DNA of 33,712 bases from Pirellulales bacterium (GCA_016936015.1 JAFGPV010000163.1:1-33712); one strand, 5' to 3'; positions 1 through 8,750 are shown, numbered from the stretch's first letter. Notes: a model not told the origin generated them from the sequence alone. Made by a program: numbers and translations.

Positions 1-375
1 CAGTTTGTTCAGGAAGTTGTTCAACGGCTCGGTGACCAGCGTCAGTTGCAGGGCCTGGAAAAAGCCGACCAGAACAAAGAGCATGATCAGGTAGAAGACG
101 CCCCTGGCGATAGGCCGTTCGACGTCCGGGATCACCTGGCCCGGCTTGGTTGAAAGCCACTTGCCCAGGCGGTTGCTCAGCCCCGTCCTCCGCAGCGCCC
201 CGCGGACGAGCGAGGCCGCCAGCAGGGCGATCAGCCAGCCGACGACCAGCACCGCGACGGCGGCCAGGATGTTCAACACGTAGCCACCGAGAAGCTCCGA
301 CATTCCCGTAATGAGCTTCTCCCAGCTTCCCGGGTTGACGGGAGCTTTTTCCGCGGCAAATAAAATCGGTGCCAT
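1..375 (-). CDS. MscS-like mechanosensitive channel family protein, N-terminal part (cut by window edge)
   Basis: The reading frame starts at an ATG at 375 and stays open to base 1, giving 125 residues; the C-terminal part lies outside the window. A clear Shine-Dalgarno AAGGAGT sits 8 bases before the ATG. After a short N-terminus (MAPILFAAEKAPVNPG) come a hydrophobic helix at about residues 28-50 (YVLNILAAVAVLVVGWLIA), a basic loop (VRGALRRTGLSNRLGKW) and a second helix at about 84-106. The helix followed by the Arg/Gly loop resembles the conserved TM-helix repeat of small-conductance mechanosensitive channel relatives. The expected role is an inner-membrane pore opened by membrane tension. 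The MscS beta domain is not visible, so the assignment rests on the N-terminal helices only. Confidence 0.6.
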   Translation of the reverse strand, partial: MAPILFAAEKAPVNPGSWEKLITGMSELLGGYVLNILAAVAVLVVGWLIALLAASLVRGALRRTGLSNRLGKWLSTKPGQVIPDVERPIARGVFYLIMLFVLVGFFQALQLTLVTEPLNNFLNKL

Positions 376-529
376 TTTCAGGGACTCCTTATTTTAGGGA
401 GGGGAAAAATAGTCTTGAGACTCCGGGCAACAAAGTCTCACGCCGTTTATCGAGTCTCTGATGAAAGCCGGTCGCCGCATCCCACGCCCCGCGATGGCAA
501 ACGCGGGAGTCAATTGCAGCGTCACTCAT

Positions 530-551
530 CCCCGGGATTGCCATCCCGGGG
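530..551. repeat. Perfect 9-bp hairpin
   Basis: CCCCGGGAT, then the loop TGCC, then ATCCCGGGG. There is no T-run after either arm, so a plain intrinsic terminator is unlikely. It is probably another member of the REP-like palindromes that fill gaps in this window. Confidence 0.55.
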
Positions 552-730
552 CGTTATGAAGGCATTCATTTCAGAGACTTGGAACTCAATTCCAGCCGTT
601 GCCGCCTCAGAGAAGTCTGCTCTAACCAGCGCTATCGGCAGTTTCGGTGCAGTCTCTCAGCCCAACGGAGCAGAGTCCGGTCGTACCGGTCGTGCCGGGC
701 AGGGATTAGCAACTGTAGCGAATGTGCGGA

Positions 731-887
731 AAGATCAGAGCCAATACGGCCAGAGTGGCACGTCCCTGAGCGCAGCGAAGGGTGTGTTTCTCAGGGCCCA
801 CGCCCATCACTTCGTTCTGGGCGTGCCACCCAATTGGACAAGTTATTTCTTTCCAACTCCTATGGCAAGATCAGAGCCGATACGGCC
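731..887. repeat. Direct repeat pair (731-751 and 867-887)
   Basis: A 21-base unit that begins AAGATCAGAGCC and ends ATACGGCC occurs twice in the same orientation with one mismatch, 136 bases apart. It brackets the palindromic element at 755-829. This could be a duplication linked to insertion of that element, or part of a longer composite repeat. No gene is involved. Confidence 0.6.
755..829. repeat. REPIN-like multi-hairpin element
   Basis: Outer arms GTGGCACG (755-762) and CGTGCCAC (822-829) enclose two inner hairpins: CCCTGAG/CTCAGGG (764-770, 790-796) and CACGCCC/GGGCGTG (799-805, 819-825). Two hairpins nested in an outer inverted repeat is the same architecture as the elements at 15489, 22338 and 28952. 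Confidence 0.6.
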
Positions 888-965
888 CCAGGTATTGTTG
901 GCGATTGTGCTATCGGCTCGACTCGATGGTCAAGATTTTTTTCAGTTCTTAAAATGATTATACAT

Positions 966-1610
966 TTACTCGACCTTATTCAGAGCAAATTGTCTTATAT
1001 TAAAATGTTTTTTCATTTTCTTAGGATCATCGGTCCATGTACCATCCAATTCGATCTCGAATGCATATACTTGCTTAGAAAAATAATTATCTGCTCTGAT
1101 CCGCACTAAATAACGAGAAGCATGCCGGGCACTAGTGCTATAATCATGCCCACATGGAGTAACACAGAATTCAGGCTTGAATTCAGCGATTCCATTCATG
1201 TCTGGTTTCTCAACAAATCCTATAGAGAATACTTCTTCGTCAATAACCTTACGTTCAAATGGCCTTATTTCTTTAGGGGCCCACACGAAATTGAGAGGAA
1301 TAGTAACCTCTTCTCGAATAAACTCGTCTGCGACTCTCTGATGAAAACCACATAAAAGCACTTGACAATTATTTGCTGGTGAACGTGGATTGCTGTTCTT
1401 AACACGTAGTAGATAATAACGACGTGGTTTTTGAAAATCGACAATATATCCCTCATCACTGACCAATTCCAATGTTAGTTTCGGTGGTAGGAGCCAAGAC
1501 CGGAATCGATCACCGTATATCGCAATAATTCCAAGTATGATTGTTGCACCAACCATAAACCAGTTTGCAATAACAGTCCATAATTCTGCTTGAGAAAATA
1601 GAAATAACAT
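966..1610 (-). CDS. Hypothetical membrane-anchored protein, AT-rich (214 aa)
   Basis: I do not recognise this protein. It starts at ATG 1610 with AGGA about 7 bases upstream. One hydrophobic helix lies at about residues 10-32 (LWTVIANWFMVGATIILG), followed by a short basic stretch (DRFRSWLLPPK) and a soluble domain of about 170 residues rich in beta-prone segments (LTLELVSDEGYIV, YYLLRVKN, RYLVRIRADN, VYAFEIELDG). This suggests a membrane-anchored domain facing the cytoplasm or periplasm. The gene is far more AT-rich than its neighbours, as is the gap at 1611-1718, which points to horizontal acquisition. It runs in the same direction as the toxin-antitoxin pair next to it, but the 108-base gap argues against tight coupling. 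No function can be assigned. Confidence 0.7.
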   Translation of the reverse strand: MLFLFSQAELWTVIANWFMVGATIILGIIAIYGDRFRSWLLPPKLTLELVSDEGYIVDFQKPRRYYLLRVKNSNPRSPANNCQVLLCGFHQRVADEFIREEVTIPLNFVWAPKEIRPFERKVIDEEVFSIGFVEKPDMNGIAEFKPEFCVTPCGHDYSTSARHASRYLVRIRADNYFSKQVYAFEIELDGTWTDDPKKMKKHFNIRQFALNKVE

Positions 1611-1718
1611 GATTTGTTCCTATCATTATGAATATTACATATCAATTGATTTAAAAAGAGGACAAACGAAAAATACACTGTATGACTTGTAATTCCATGT
1701 TTTCTTTAACAGATCCTA

Positions 1719-2132
1719 TTACATATTCGTTCTCAGATTGATAATCTTGAGAGCTGAGATACGGGAAAACTCGCGGAGGTTGGTCGTCAGCAATGAGAGG
1801 TCGTGTGCCAGGCAGGTGGCGGCGATCCAGGAGTCGTGCAGTCCGATCATGGTGCCTTGCCGAACGAGTTCCGCCCAGATCCGGGCGTGAACTCGGGCGA
1901 GGGAAAGATCGATTCCCAGGATGGGGACGCGGGCAAGAATAGTTTCGACAAATGCTTCCCGACGCGCTTGGACGGAATTTTCAACGGCCCGATGTACACC
2001 GTGCAAGAGTTCACTGGCGGTAATTACCGAGATCCAGGCTCCTTCGGCCCCTACCTGAGCGAGAACGTCGCCGAGTCTTTCAGGATTCCGTTCCCCGACG
2101 ATGAACACGCCGGTGTCCACTAAGATTCCCAT
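1719..2132 (-). CDS. vapC: PIN-domain ribonuclease toxin (VapC family)
   Basis: A 137-residue PIN-domain protein, the usual VapC length. The metal-binding acidic residues are in place: D6 (ILVDTGVF), E41 (TASELLHG) and D100 (LHDSWIAA), with the TTN motif at 116-118 as the fourth conserved element. VapC toxins are Mg-dependent RNases that cut tRNA or rRNA when released from their antitoxin. The ATG at 2132 overlaps the end of the upstream antitoxin gene by 13 bases, the usual translationally coupled arrangement. The key residues look intact, so the toxin is probably active. The RNA target cannot be read from sequence. Confidence 0.9.
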   Translation of the reverse strand: MGILVDTGVFIVGERNPERLGDVLAQVGAEGAWISVITASELLHGVHRAVENSVQARREAFVETILARVPILGIDLSLARVHARIWAELVRQGTMIGLHDSWIAATCLAHDLSLLTTNLREFSRISALKIINLRTNM

Positions 2133-2398
2133 GGATTACGCCCCTTATCCCGAGATGCGCTTTTTCGGATCTCTTGGAGGTCGTTTTCAAGGTCGGTGAG
2201 TTCAGAAGCGGATAAATTTGGCAAAGTAGAAAAAAGATTCGACAGATCGGCCGCGGTAAATGTAGTCGGCGCCGGTCCGAGTTCGGCAAGAGTTTTATCT
2301 CCTTCCCGAATCAAGAAATGTTCGTGTTGCGATCCAACCCGGGCGATGAAATCGGTCAGATTTTCTGCGAGTTCGGCAACGGAGATAAAGGTCGTCAT
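2120..2398 (-). CDS. Antitoxin of the VapC pair (Phd/YefM-like)
   Basis: A 92-residue protein starting MTTFISVAELAENLTDF. I chose ATG 2398 because AAAGGAGT lies 9 bases upstream; the frame is open further up, but that extension has no ribosome-binding site. The N-terminal half (ISVAELAENLTDFIARV, then FLIREGDKTLAELGPAP) resembles the Phd/YefM fold, which binds the operator DNA of its own operon. The charged, flexible C-terminal half (LTDLENDLQEIRKSASRDKG) would wrap the toxin. It overlaps vapC by 13 bases. Autorepression by the complex is expected from the family. The exact antitoxin family is uncertain. Confidence 0.78.
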   Translation of the reverse strand: MTTFISVAELAENLTDFIARVGSQHEHFLIREGDKTLAELGPAPTTFTAADLSNLFSTLPNLSASELTDLENDLQEIRKSASRDKGRNPWES

Positions 2399-2601
2399 GG
2401 AAAGCCGACTCCTTTGAACGGCTCTCTCCCAGTATAGCATCCCGCCGCAGGGCATTTCAACCGGTCAATGTCGGAAGTGCTACTGTTGAACCTCGAAATG
2501 CTTGCCTTGTCCAACACCGCCGCGGCCGCCGTCGCGGGGCGTGGGGTGAAGGATGATGCGGCAGCCGTTTTCCAGAGAAGCGCCGGGCACAAGTGCCCGG
2601 G
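2399..2601. other. Gap between hydrogenase operon end and antitoxin gene
   Basis: 203 bases. It holds the antitoxin leader and ribosome-binding site (about 2399-2415), an apparently featureless GC-rich middle, and the palindrome at 2583-2600 that directly follows hydA. The promoter of the toxin-antitoxin operon should be here, but I could not pick out convincing -35/-10 boxes. Confidence 0.4.
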
Positions 2602-2606
2602 CTAAA
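2581..2606 (-). repeat. REP-like hairpin, TTTAGC/CTTG family, copy 1
   Basis: Read on the minus strand: TTTAGC, then CCGGGCAC, TT, GTGCCCGG, CG. The stem is 8 bp with a 2-base loop. The copy at 18655-18680 has the same frame with CCGGCCGC/GCGGCCGG as its stem. The two copies differ only at two positions that change together in both arms, so the palindrome itself appears to be conserved. The TAG of the leading TTTAGC is the stop codon of hydA. The hairpin may also act as a 3' stabiliser or weak terminator. Confidence 0.7.
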
Positions 2607-3936
2607 CGTTGGTGCGGGTCAGTTTCAGGAAGTGGGTCGAGCAACTGATGCAGGGGTCGTAGTTGCGGATGAGGTGCTCGCAGCGCATCGCGGTTTCTTC
2701 GTCGGAAAGCGCGGCGACCTGCTCGGCCAGTTGGCAGAGGTCTTCTTCGATGGTCTTTTGATTCTGGCTGGTGGGGGCCATGATCCGGGCGGAGGCGATC
2801 GTGCCGTCGGTTTCGGTGCGGTACTCGTGCCAGCAGATGCCGCGGGGGGCCTCGGTGCCGTGCCCGCCGATGCCGGACCGCGGGGTAATCGGGATCCGCG
2901 AGCGGACCGGCGGCGTGTAATTGCCGAGCAGGTCGGCGGCCAGCGCCAGGGCGTGGACCGACTCGATCCCCCGGGCCAGAAACGCGAGGTAGCTGTTCCG
3001 CCAGGGCAGGGGCTGCTTGATCGCCTTGGCGACGGCCTGGAGGACCTCGGCCGACCGGGGGTGCAGCTTCTCGGCGTTGAGGTTCAGCCGGGCCAGCGGG
3101 CCGACCGCGTAGGCGCCGCGGGCCTTCAGCACGGCGTGCAGCGCCGTCGAATGTTCGACCTGCTGTTCCTGGGTCACCGTGCCGAACTCCTCCTGGGCGA
3201 CGTTGAGTCCCTTGTTGCTCTTGATGCGGCCGAGGTTCATGGGATACTCGTCGTCGGGGCAGAGGGCGACGAACTCGTAGTCGCGTTCCAGCTTGGGGAA
3301 TTGAACGATCCCGGCCAGTTCGAGCATCAGGTCGCAGAGGTCGTCGCGGCAGGATTGGATCTCGGGCAAGAGGGCGGCGGCCTCGGAGGGGCGCGGGGCG
3401 CGGTAGAATCCGCCCACGCAGACGCCCACCGGATGAACCGCCCGACCGCCGAGCAGTTCCACCAGGTCGTTGCCCGACTTCTTGATCCGCAGCGAGCGCT
3501 TGACGATTGCCCCGTGGTCCTGGGCCATGCTGATCGCACTTTCGTAGCCTAAAAAGTCGGGCAGATGGAGCATGAACATGTGCAGCACGTGGCTCTCAAT
3601 CCACTCGCCGCAGTAGAGCAGGTTCCGCAGCGAGCGGATGGCCGGATCGACCTGCTCGAACACGCCCATCGCCTTTTCCAGGGCGTGACAGGAACTCATT
3701 TGATAGGCGACCGGGCAGATGCCGCAGATCCGGGCGGTGATGTCGGGGACCTCCTCGTAGCCGCGGCCGCGGAGAAACGCCTCGTAGAAGCGGGGCGGCT
3801 CGTAGATCTTGAACTCGACGTTCTCGACCTTCCCGCCGCGCATCGTCAGGTTCAGCGCCCCTTCGCCCTCGACCCGGGCCAGGGCCTTCACCTGAATCGT
3901 CCGCACGTCGTCGTTTTTTTTCTTGGCAGCGTTCAT
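2602..3936 (-). CDS. hydA: NiFe hydrogenase large (alpha) subunit, group 3b-like
   Basis: 444 residues carrying the NiFe active site. The N-terminal part has RVEGEG at 21-26. The first nickel-binding motif is RICGICPVAYQMSSCH with C71 and C74. The second, DPCISCSTH, has C429 and C432 near the C-terminus. In this family an endopeptidase cuts after the His (H435 here) once nickel is loaded, which would release the last nine residues (FLKLTRTNV). This is the last gene of a four-gene operon: its ATG follows the delta-subunit stop by 6 bases, with a purine-rich AAGGGGGG upstream. With delta it forms the H2-activating dimer of a cytoplasmic NAD(P)-linked hydrogenase; related archaeal enzymes also reduce sulfur. 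The stop codon lies inside a palindromic repeat. No maturation gene is in the window. Confidence 0.95.
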   Translation of the reverse strand: MNAAKKKNDDVRTIQVKALARVEGEGALNLTMRGGKVENVEFKIYEPPRFYEAFLRGRGYEEVPDITARICGICPVAYQMSSCHALEKAMGVFEQVDPAIRSLRNLLYCGEWIESHVLHMFMLHLPDFLGYESAISMAQDHGAIVKRSLRIKKSGNDLVELLGGRAVHPVGVCVGGFYRAPRPSEAAALLPEIQSCRDDLCDLMLELAGIVQFPKLERDYEFVALCPDDEYPMNLGRIKSNKGLNVAQEEFGTVTQEQQVEHSTALHAVLKARGAYAVGPLARLNLNAEKLHPRSAEVLQAVAKAIKQPLPWRNSYLAFLARGIESVHALALAADLLGNYTPPVRSRIPITPRSGIGGHGTEAPRGICWHEYRTETDGTIASARIMAPTSQNQKTIEEDLCQLAEQVAALSDEETAMRCEHLIRNYDPCISCSTHFLKLTRTNV

Positions 3937-3942
3937 GTTTCT

Positions 3943-4737
3943 TTATCCCCCCTTTTCCTTGCGTTCGTAATGTTCGCTCGCCTGTTTGAATGGTTCGAGG
4001 TAGCCGTTGAACAGCCGCAACATGCGTTTCATGTCGCGGGGAGTATGGCCCAACCGTTCGGTAAACCACTGGCCCAGGGAGGGGATGTTGGGTTGCTCCA
4101 TCGGGCCGAAGCAGCCGTAGCAGGCCCGGTTGAACTTCGGGCAGAGCGCCCCGCAGCCGACCTGGGTGATCGGGCCGAGGCAGGGTTTTCCTTGAGCAAC
4201 CAGGACGCAGGTGTTGCCCAGGCGTTTGCATTCGATGCAGAGGCTGTGGGTCGAGATGTTCGGCTTCCGGCCGGTCAGCAGGGCCGAGACCAGTTCGAGC
4301 AACTGGTATTGATTGACCGGGCAGCCGCGGAGTTCGAAGTCGATGAAGACGTGGGAGGCGACCGGCGAGGCCGTCTCGAGCGTGGAGAGATACTCCGGCT
4401 TGGCGTAGACGTAGCGGGCGTACTCCTCGACGTTGGCCCAGTTGCGGAGGGCCTGGATGCCGCCCGAGGTGGCGCAGGCGCCGATGGCCACGAGGTACTT
4501 GCAGTCGCGGCGGACCTGCTGGATACGGTCCTCTTCCTCGGGCGTGGAGACGCTCCCCTCGACCAGCCCGACGTCGTAGGGCGGGGGCAGCACGCGGCGG
4601 CGGGCCTCGAGGAAATACGCGATTTCCACCGCGCCGACCAGTTCCAACAGTTTCGTTTCCAGGTTCAAGAGCTGCAATTGGCAGCCATCGCAACTGGAGA
4701 ACTTGTACACGGCCACTTTGGGCGGGGCGGAGGGCAT
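3943..4737 (-). CDS. hydD: NiFe hydrogenase small (delta) subunit
   Basis: 264 residues from ATG 4737, chosen because a strong AAGGAGG precedes it and the homologous sequence begins here; the same frame is open further upstream but only as antisense-type filler. The protein starts VAVYKFSSCDGCQLQLL. C16, C19, C88 (IGACATSGG) and C139 (LRGCP) match the proximal [4Fe-4S] ligands of hydrogenase small subunits. Eight later cysteines (C167, C170, C177, C186, C195, C199, C206, C209) can hold two more clusters. It carries electrons from the NiFe site to the flavin and ferredoxin-like subunits. There is no twin-arginine signal, so the enzyme is cytoplasmic. It starts 2 bases after the gamma stop, and its ribosome-binding site overlaps the gamma C-terminal codons. 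Confidence 0.93.
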   Translation of the reverse strand: MPSAPPKVAVYKFSSCDGCQLQLLNLETKLLELVGAVEIAYFLEARRRVLPPPYDVGLVEGSVSTPEEEDRIQQVRRDCKYLVAIGACATSGGIQALRNWANVEEYARYVYAKPEYLSTLETASPVASHVFIDFELRGCPVNQYQLLELVSALLTGRKPNISTHSLCIECKRLGNTCVLVAQGKPCLGPITQVGCGALCPKFNRACYGCFGPMEQPNIPSLGQWFTERLGHTPRDMKRMLRLFNGYLEPFKQASEHYERKEKGG

Positions 4738-4739
4738 CG

Positions 4740-5615
4740 TTACATCTCCTCCTTGGTGAAGATGTCGGCGATCTCGGCAAAATTGAAGACCGGACCGTCC
4801 TTGCAAATGAACTTCGGGCCGAGCTGGCAGTGTCCGCAGCGGCCGAAACCGCAGTTCATGTTCCGTTCGAGGCTGACGTACACGTGGTCGGCGGGGACGT
4901 GCAGTTGGAGGAAGTTCCAGGCGGCCACGCGGTTGAGGATCTTCGGCCCGCAGACCAGCACCACGGTGCGGTCGGCGTTGACCTTCACGCGGCGCATGAG
5001 GTTCGTCACCACGCCGACCGGGCCGGACCAATCGCCCGTGGCGTTGTCCACGGTTACGAGGACCTGGATCGAGCCGTCGCGGTCCCACTGTTCCAATTCG
5101 TCGGCGAAGACGCGGTCCTCGGGAGTGCGGCAACCGTAGAGCAGGACGACCCGCTTGTAGAGGCTGCGGTGGTTCAGGATCCAATAGATGCTGGGCCGCA
5201 AGGGCGCGATGCCGATGCCGCCGGCCACGATCACGATGTCCTTGCCTTCCATTTCCTTCAGCGGCCAGGCCGTGCCGAAGGGGCCCCGCAATCCGACGAT
5301 TGAGTCGGGCGGCAGCTTGGCGACCGCCCGAGTGACCGAGCCGACGATGCGGATCGTGTGGTCGAGATGCTCGTGCTGTTCCGAGTCGGAGCTGATCGAG
5401 ATGGCCGCTTCGCCTACGCCCGGCACGTAGAGCATGTTGAACTGGCCGGGCAGGAAGCCGTACATCTGGCGGATCGCTTCGTCGGTGAACTGGAGGGTGA
5501 ACGTCCGGGTGTTGAAGTTTTCCTCCCGGACGCGGAGGATCCGCGCGGGAACCGGCATCCAGGTGTTCATTCCGCAGATCGGTTCCGGCCGGGCGGCGGT
5601 TGTTGCTTTCATCAT
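4740..5615 (-). CDS. hydG: Hydrogenase gamma subunit, FAD/NAD(P)-binding reductase
   Basis: 291 residues of the ferredoxin-NADP reductase type. The FAD region has PGQFNMLYVPG (about 56-66) and the nucleotide-binding domain has IVAGGIGIAPLR (129-140). C222 (VCGPK) is the usual residue near the nicotinamide. The C-terminus has a [2Fe-2S] ligand set of the dihydroorotate-dehydrogenase electron-transfer type: C255, C260, C263 and C271. The role is to exchange electrons between NAD(P)H and the Fe-S chain. GAGGT precedes the start; ATG 5615 or the adjacent ATG 5612 could be used. It is 47 bases after hydB and 2 bases before hydD. The preference for NADPH over NADH is expected from the group and was not read from sequence. 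Confidence 0.92.
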   Translation of the reverse strand: MMKATTAARPEPICGMNTWMPVPARILRVREENFNTRTFTLQFTDEAIRQMYGFLPGQFNMLYVPGVGEAAISISSDSEQHEHLDHTIRIVGSVTRAVAKLPPDSIVGLRGPFGTAWPLKEMEGKDIVIVAGGIGIAPLRPSIYWILNHRSLYKRVVLLYGCRTPEDRVFADELEQWDRDGSIQVLVTVDNATGDWSGPVGVVTNLMRRVKVNADRTVVLVCGPKILNRVAAWNFLQLHVPADHVYVSLERNMNCGFGRCGHCQLGPKFICKDGPVFNFAEIADIFTKEEM

Positions 5616-5662
5616 TCTCTACCTCGCTTTCACGAATCCCGGGGCATGCGCCGCGAGGCGCC

Positions 5663-6838
<1,176 letters not shown>

Positions 6839-6890
6839 GTTTTTATGCCTCTGGCGGCCTTGTCCACCCGGGAAAGCTCCAAAGTCGTAG

Positions 6891-6948
6891 GTTATGCTTC
6901 AGCATAACACCAGGATCGATCCGTCGAGGGGTTATGCTGAAGCTTAAC
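6891..6948. repeat. Pair of inverted hairpins between infA and hydB
   Basis: GTTATGCT-TC-AGCATAAC at 6891-6908 and GTTATGCT-GA-AGCTTAAC at 6931-6948 (one mismatched stem pair) are near-exact reverse complements of each other. The small palindrome GGATCGATCC (6913-6922) lies between them. It follows the infA stop directly, so it could end the infA transcript. The paired design fits the REPIN-like elements elsewhere in the window. Confidence 0.6.
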
Positions 6949-6951
6949 CTA

Positions 6952-7173
6952 TTAGCGTTCGCGGAAGGTGATCCGGCCCTTGGTCAGATCGTAAGGAGAG
7001 AGTTCCACCCGGACGTGGTCGCCGGGCACGATGCGGATGAAATTCTTTCGCATTCGGCCGGCGACGTGGGCGATGAGCGTGTGCCCGCTTTCGAGTTGGA
7101 CCCGAAACCGCGTGTTGGCCAACGCCTCGGTGACCGTTCCTTCAACTTCAATCGCTTCCTCTTTTTTCGGCAT
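6952..7173 (-). CDS. infA: Translation initiation factor IF-1
   Basis: 73 residues, the normal IF-1 length, forming a single S1-type OB fold. Diagnostic stretches are [42 protein letters not shown] and the closing [18 protein letters not shown], which are nearly invariant in bacteria. IF-1 binds the A site of the 30S subunit during initiation. ATG 7173 is preferred because homologues begin with M-x-K-K-E-E; a GTG at 7185 in frame is possible. GGAG precedes the ATG by about 6 bases. It stands alone here, unlike the ribosomal-protein operon setting of infA in many bacteria, and lies upstream of the hydrogenase operon on the same strand, separated by palindromes. Confidence 0.95.
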   Translation of the reverse strand: MPKKEEAIEVEGTVTEALANTRFRVQLESGHTLIAHVAGRMRKNFIRIVPGDHVRVELSPYDLTKGRITFRER

Positions 7174-7264
7174 ACTCCACTCCACTAAGATGGCGTACTA
7201 TCCCAAGGAATCTCACTATCCTATAAGAACCGCCGGCCGGTGTCCAGCGGGGGGGGACTCAAAC

Positions 7265-7337
7265 TTGTAGGAGGCGGCTCCCGCCGCCGAGGGAGGCTTT
7301 TTCCGTATCCCTCGGCGGCGGGAGCCGCCTCCTGCAA
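7265..7337. repeat. REP-like palindrome, TAGGAGGCGGCT family, copy 1
   Basis: Two 30-base arms (7265-7294 and 7308-7337) pair with one mismatch around a 13-base loop. The left arm contains AGGAGGCGGCTCCCGCCGCC. Sister copies lie at 8665-8734 and 20308-20375. Between this copy and the one at 20308 a C in the left arm is replaced by T while the right arm changes from G to A, so pairing is kept. Copies 1 and 2 flank the DUF4010 gene. Confidence 0.8.
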
Positions 7338-7362
7338 AGCGGTGAATTGCACCAACGCTCTC

Positions 7363-8622
7363 TTAAAACAGCGCCAGCAACACCGCTCCGCCGATCCAGG
7401 CCGGGAGAAAGAGCATCAAGAGGATCCCCAACAGCCGCCGGCCGCCCAGCAGGCCGGCCAACGCCGTCTTGGAAACCATATTCGCCATCACCGCCGTCAC
7501 GATCAGCCGCCAACCGATGCGGAGCATCCCGGGATCCTCGACGGCCATCCTGGCCGTGGAGAGCGTAATGGCGTCCATTTCGGTCAGGCCCGACAGCCCG
7601 GCGACGACGTACAGGCCGCCCTGGTCGAAATAGAGCCTCGCCCCTGCCAGGGCGAACAGCACCAGGGCGTAGAGCAGGCCGAAGACCAGGGCCGATTTCA
7701 ATTGGGTGGGATTCTCCTGGTCGGGCATCGGCGCCGACCGTCCGCGGTCCCGGAACCAGACGGCGGCCGCCGGCAACAGCGTCGCTCCCATAAGCAGCAT
7801 CAGCGGCAGCGCCGCCGAGCGGGAAAACTCCGGCGCGACCACCGTGATGGCCGCCGTCACCCGGACCAGCGAAACGGCCGAGGCGATCATGATCACCGTC
7901 GCCGCCGAGCGGCCGTCCAGCGCCGCGGTCTTCGCCTGCCGGGCGTAGCTGACCGTGGCGGCCGTGCTGGAGATCGCCCCGCCGAGCACTCCGCCCAACA
8001 ACACGCCGGCGTTGCGGCCGAAGAACTTGTAGACGATGTATCCTCCCAGGCTCATCCCCACGATCAACACGACCATCAGCCAGGTCCAGCGGGGATTGAA
8101 AACGTCCAGTTCCGGCGGCAGGCCCCAACGCGAGAAACCGTAATTCTGATCCGGCAGCAGCGGCAGAATGATGCAACTGAGGATCACGAACCGCATGATC
8201 GCCCGGAGATCGCTGTCGCCCAGTCTTTTTGCGAAGCCGTGCAGCTCGGGCTTGAACTGCAAGAGGACCGCCACGCCGCCGCCGACCGTCACCGCCAGCA
8301 GCTTGCCGTAGACCACCACCAGGGCGCCGACGGCGTACATCACCAGCATGGCCGCCTCGGTGGTGATCCCCAAGTGCTGCCGCTTCTCTTCCTGAAGCCG
8401 CCGCAGATATCCCAGGCCCAGGACGGCCACCACGCCCAACATGCCGGCCCCCAGGATCCACCCGCCGAACGCCTTGGCCAGCAGGGCGCAGAGCGTCCCC
8501 AGGACCGTAATCAAGGGGAACGTTCGCATCCCGGCGATCCCGCCGGCCGAATGCTCCCGCTCTAACCCGACCAGCAGCCCGAGGAGCAAGGCCACGCCCA
8601 GTTGCTGAAACGTCTGTTCCAT
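7363..8622 (-). CDS. MgtC/SapB-DUF4010 family membrane protein
   Basis: 419 residues, mostly hydrophobic, with roughly eleven or twelve predicted membrane helices. The N-terminal 130 residues carry the MgtC-type signature (LLLGLLVGLEREHS, then GIAGMRTFPLITVLG at about 27-42). The C-terminal part is the DUF4010 domain (GGVLGGAISSTAATVSYAR; GLSGLTEMDAITLSTARMA). It sits in the inner membrane. MgtC relatives affect magnesium homeostasis and F-type ATPase, but for DUF4010 fusions the substrate is unknown; transport of a small ion or metabolite is only a guess. The gene stands alone between two copies of the same palindromic repeat. The start at ATG 8622 gives the expected N-terminus, but no strong ribosome-binding site is visible. 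Confidence 0.85.
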   Translation of the reverse strand: MEQTFQQLGVALLLGLLVGLEREHSAGGIAGMRTFPLITVLGTLCALLAKAFGGWILGAGMLGVVAVLGLGYLRRLQEEKRQHLGITTEAAMLVMYAVGALVVVYGKLLAVTVGGGVAVLLQFKPELHGFAKRLGDSDLRAIMRFVILSCIILPLLPDQNYGFSRWGLPPELDVFNPRWTWLMVVLIVGMSLGGYIVYKFFGRNAGVLLGGVLGGAISSTAATVSYARQAKTAALDGRSAATVIMIASAVSLVRVTAAITVVAPEFSRSAALPLMLLMGATLLPAAAVWFRDRGRSAPMPDQENPTQLKSALVFGLLYALVLFALAGARLYFDQGGLYVVAGLSGLTEMDAITLSTARMAVEDPGMLRIGWRLIVTAVMANMVSKTALAGLLGGRRLLGILLMLFLPAWIGGAVLLALF

Positions 8623-8664
8623 GGCAAAGATCTTTCCATAGAAATTCTAGCACGTATTTCCTTA

Positions 8665-8734
8665 TGTAGGAGGCGGCTCCCGCCGCCGATAGAAAGGGGA
8701 GATAGATTCGCAATCGGCGGCGGGAGCTCCTACA
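8665..8734. repeat. REP-like palindrome, TAGGAGGCGGCT family, copy 2
   Basis: The left arm starts TGTAGGAGGCGGCTCCCG (8665-8690). The right arm (8713-8734) has lost four bases (CCGC) relative to a perfect complement. It is clearly the same family as 7265 and 20308. It lies between the DUF4010 gene and the dehydratase gene, 16 bases beyond the stop of the latter. Confidence 0.75.
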
Positions 8735-8750
8735 AAAAAGGACGGATGCT

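Larger units (their letters stand above)
376..965. other. 590-base non-coding stretch rich in repeats
   Basis: I see no credible gene here. Overlapping ORFs exist on the plus strand, but they have low-complexity translations, no Shine-Dalgarno and no recognisable domain. The stretch holds a perfect 9-bp hairpin (530-551), a multi-hairpin palindromic element (755-829) and a 21-base direct repeat (731-751 and 867-887, one mismatch). The last 100 bases are AT-rich and grade into the AT-rich gene at 966-1610. The leader of the channel gene lies at 376-390. Confidence 0.6.

Noticed and set aside
415-1109. Overlapping plus-strand ORFs of about 180 codons
   Set aside because: They lie over repeats, one overlaps the orphan gene antisense, and neither has a ribosome-binding site or a protein-like composition.
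3914-3924. Run of eight A near the hydA start (on the coding strand) as a programmed frameshift site
   Set aside because: It falls in a Lys-rich, non-conserved N-terminus, and no alternative product or downstream stimulator is visible.
2593-5139. Long plus-strand ORFs opposite the hydrogenase genes
   Set aside because: They are antisense to strongly recognised subunits, have no domain or ribosome-binding site, and arise from the third-position GC bias of the true genes.
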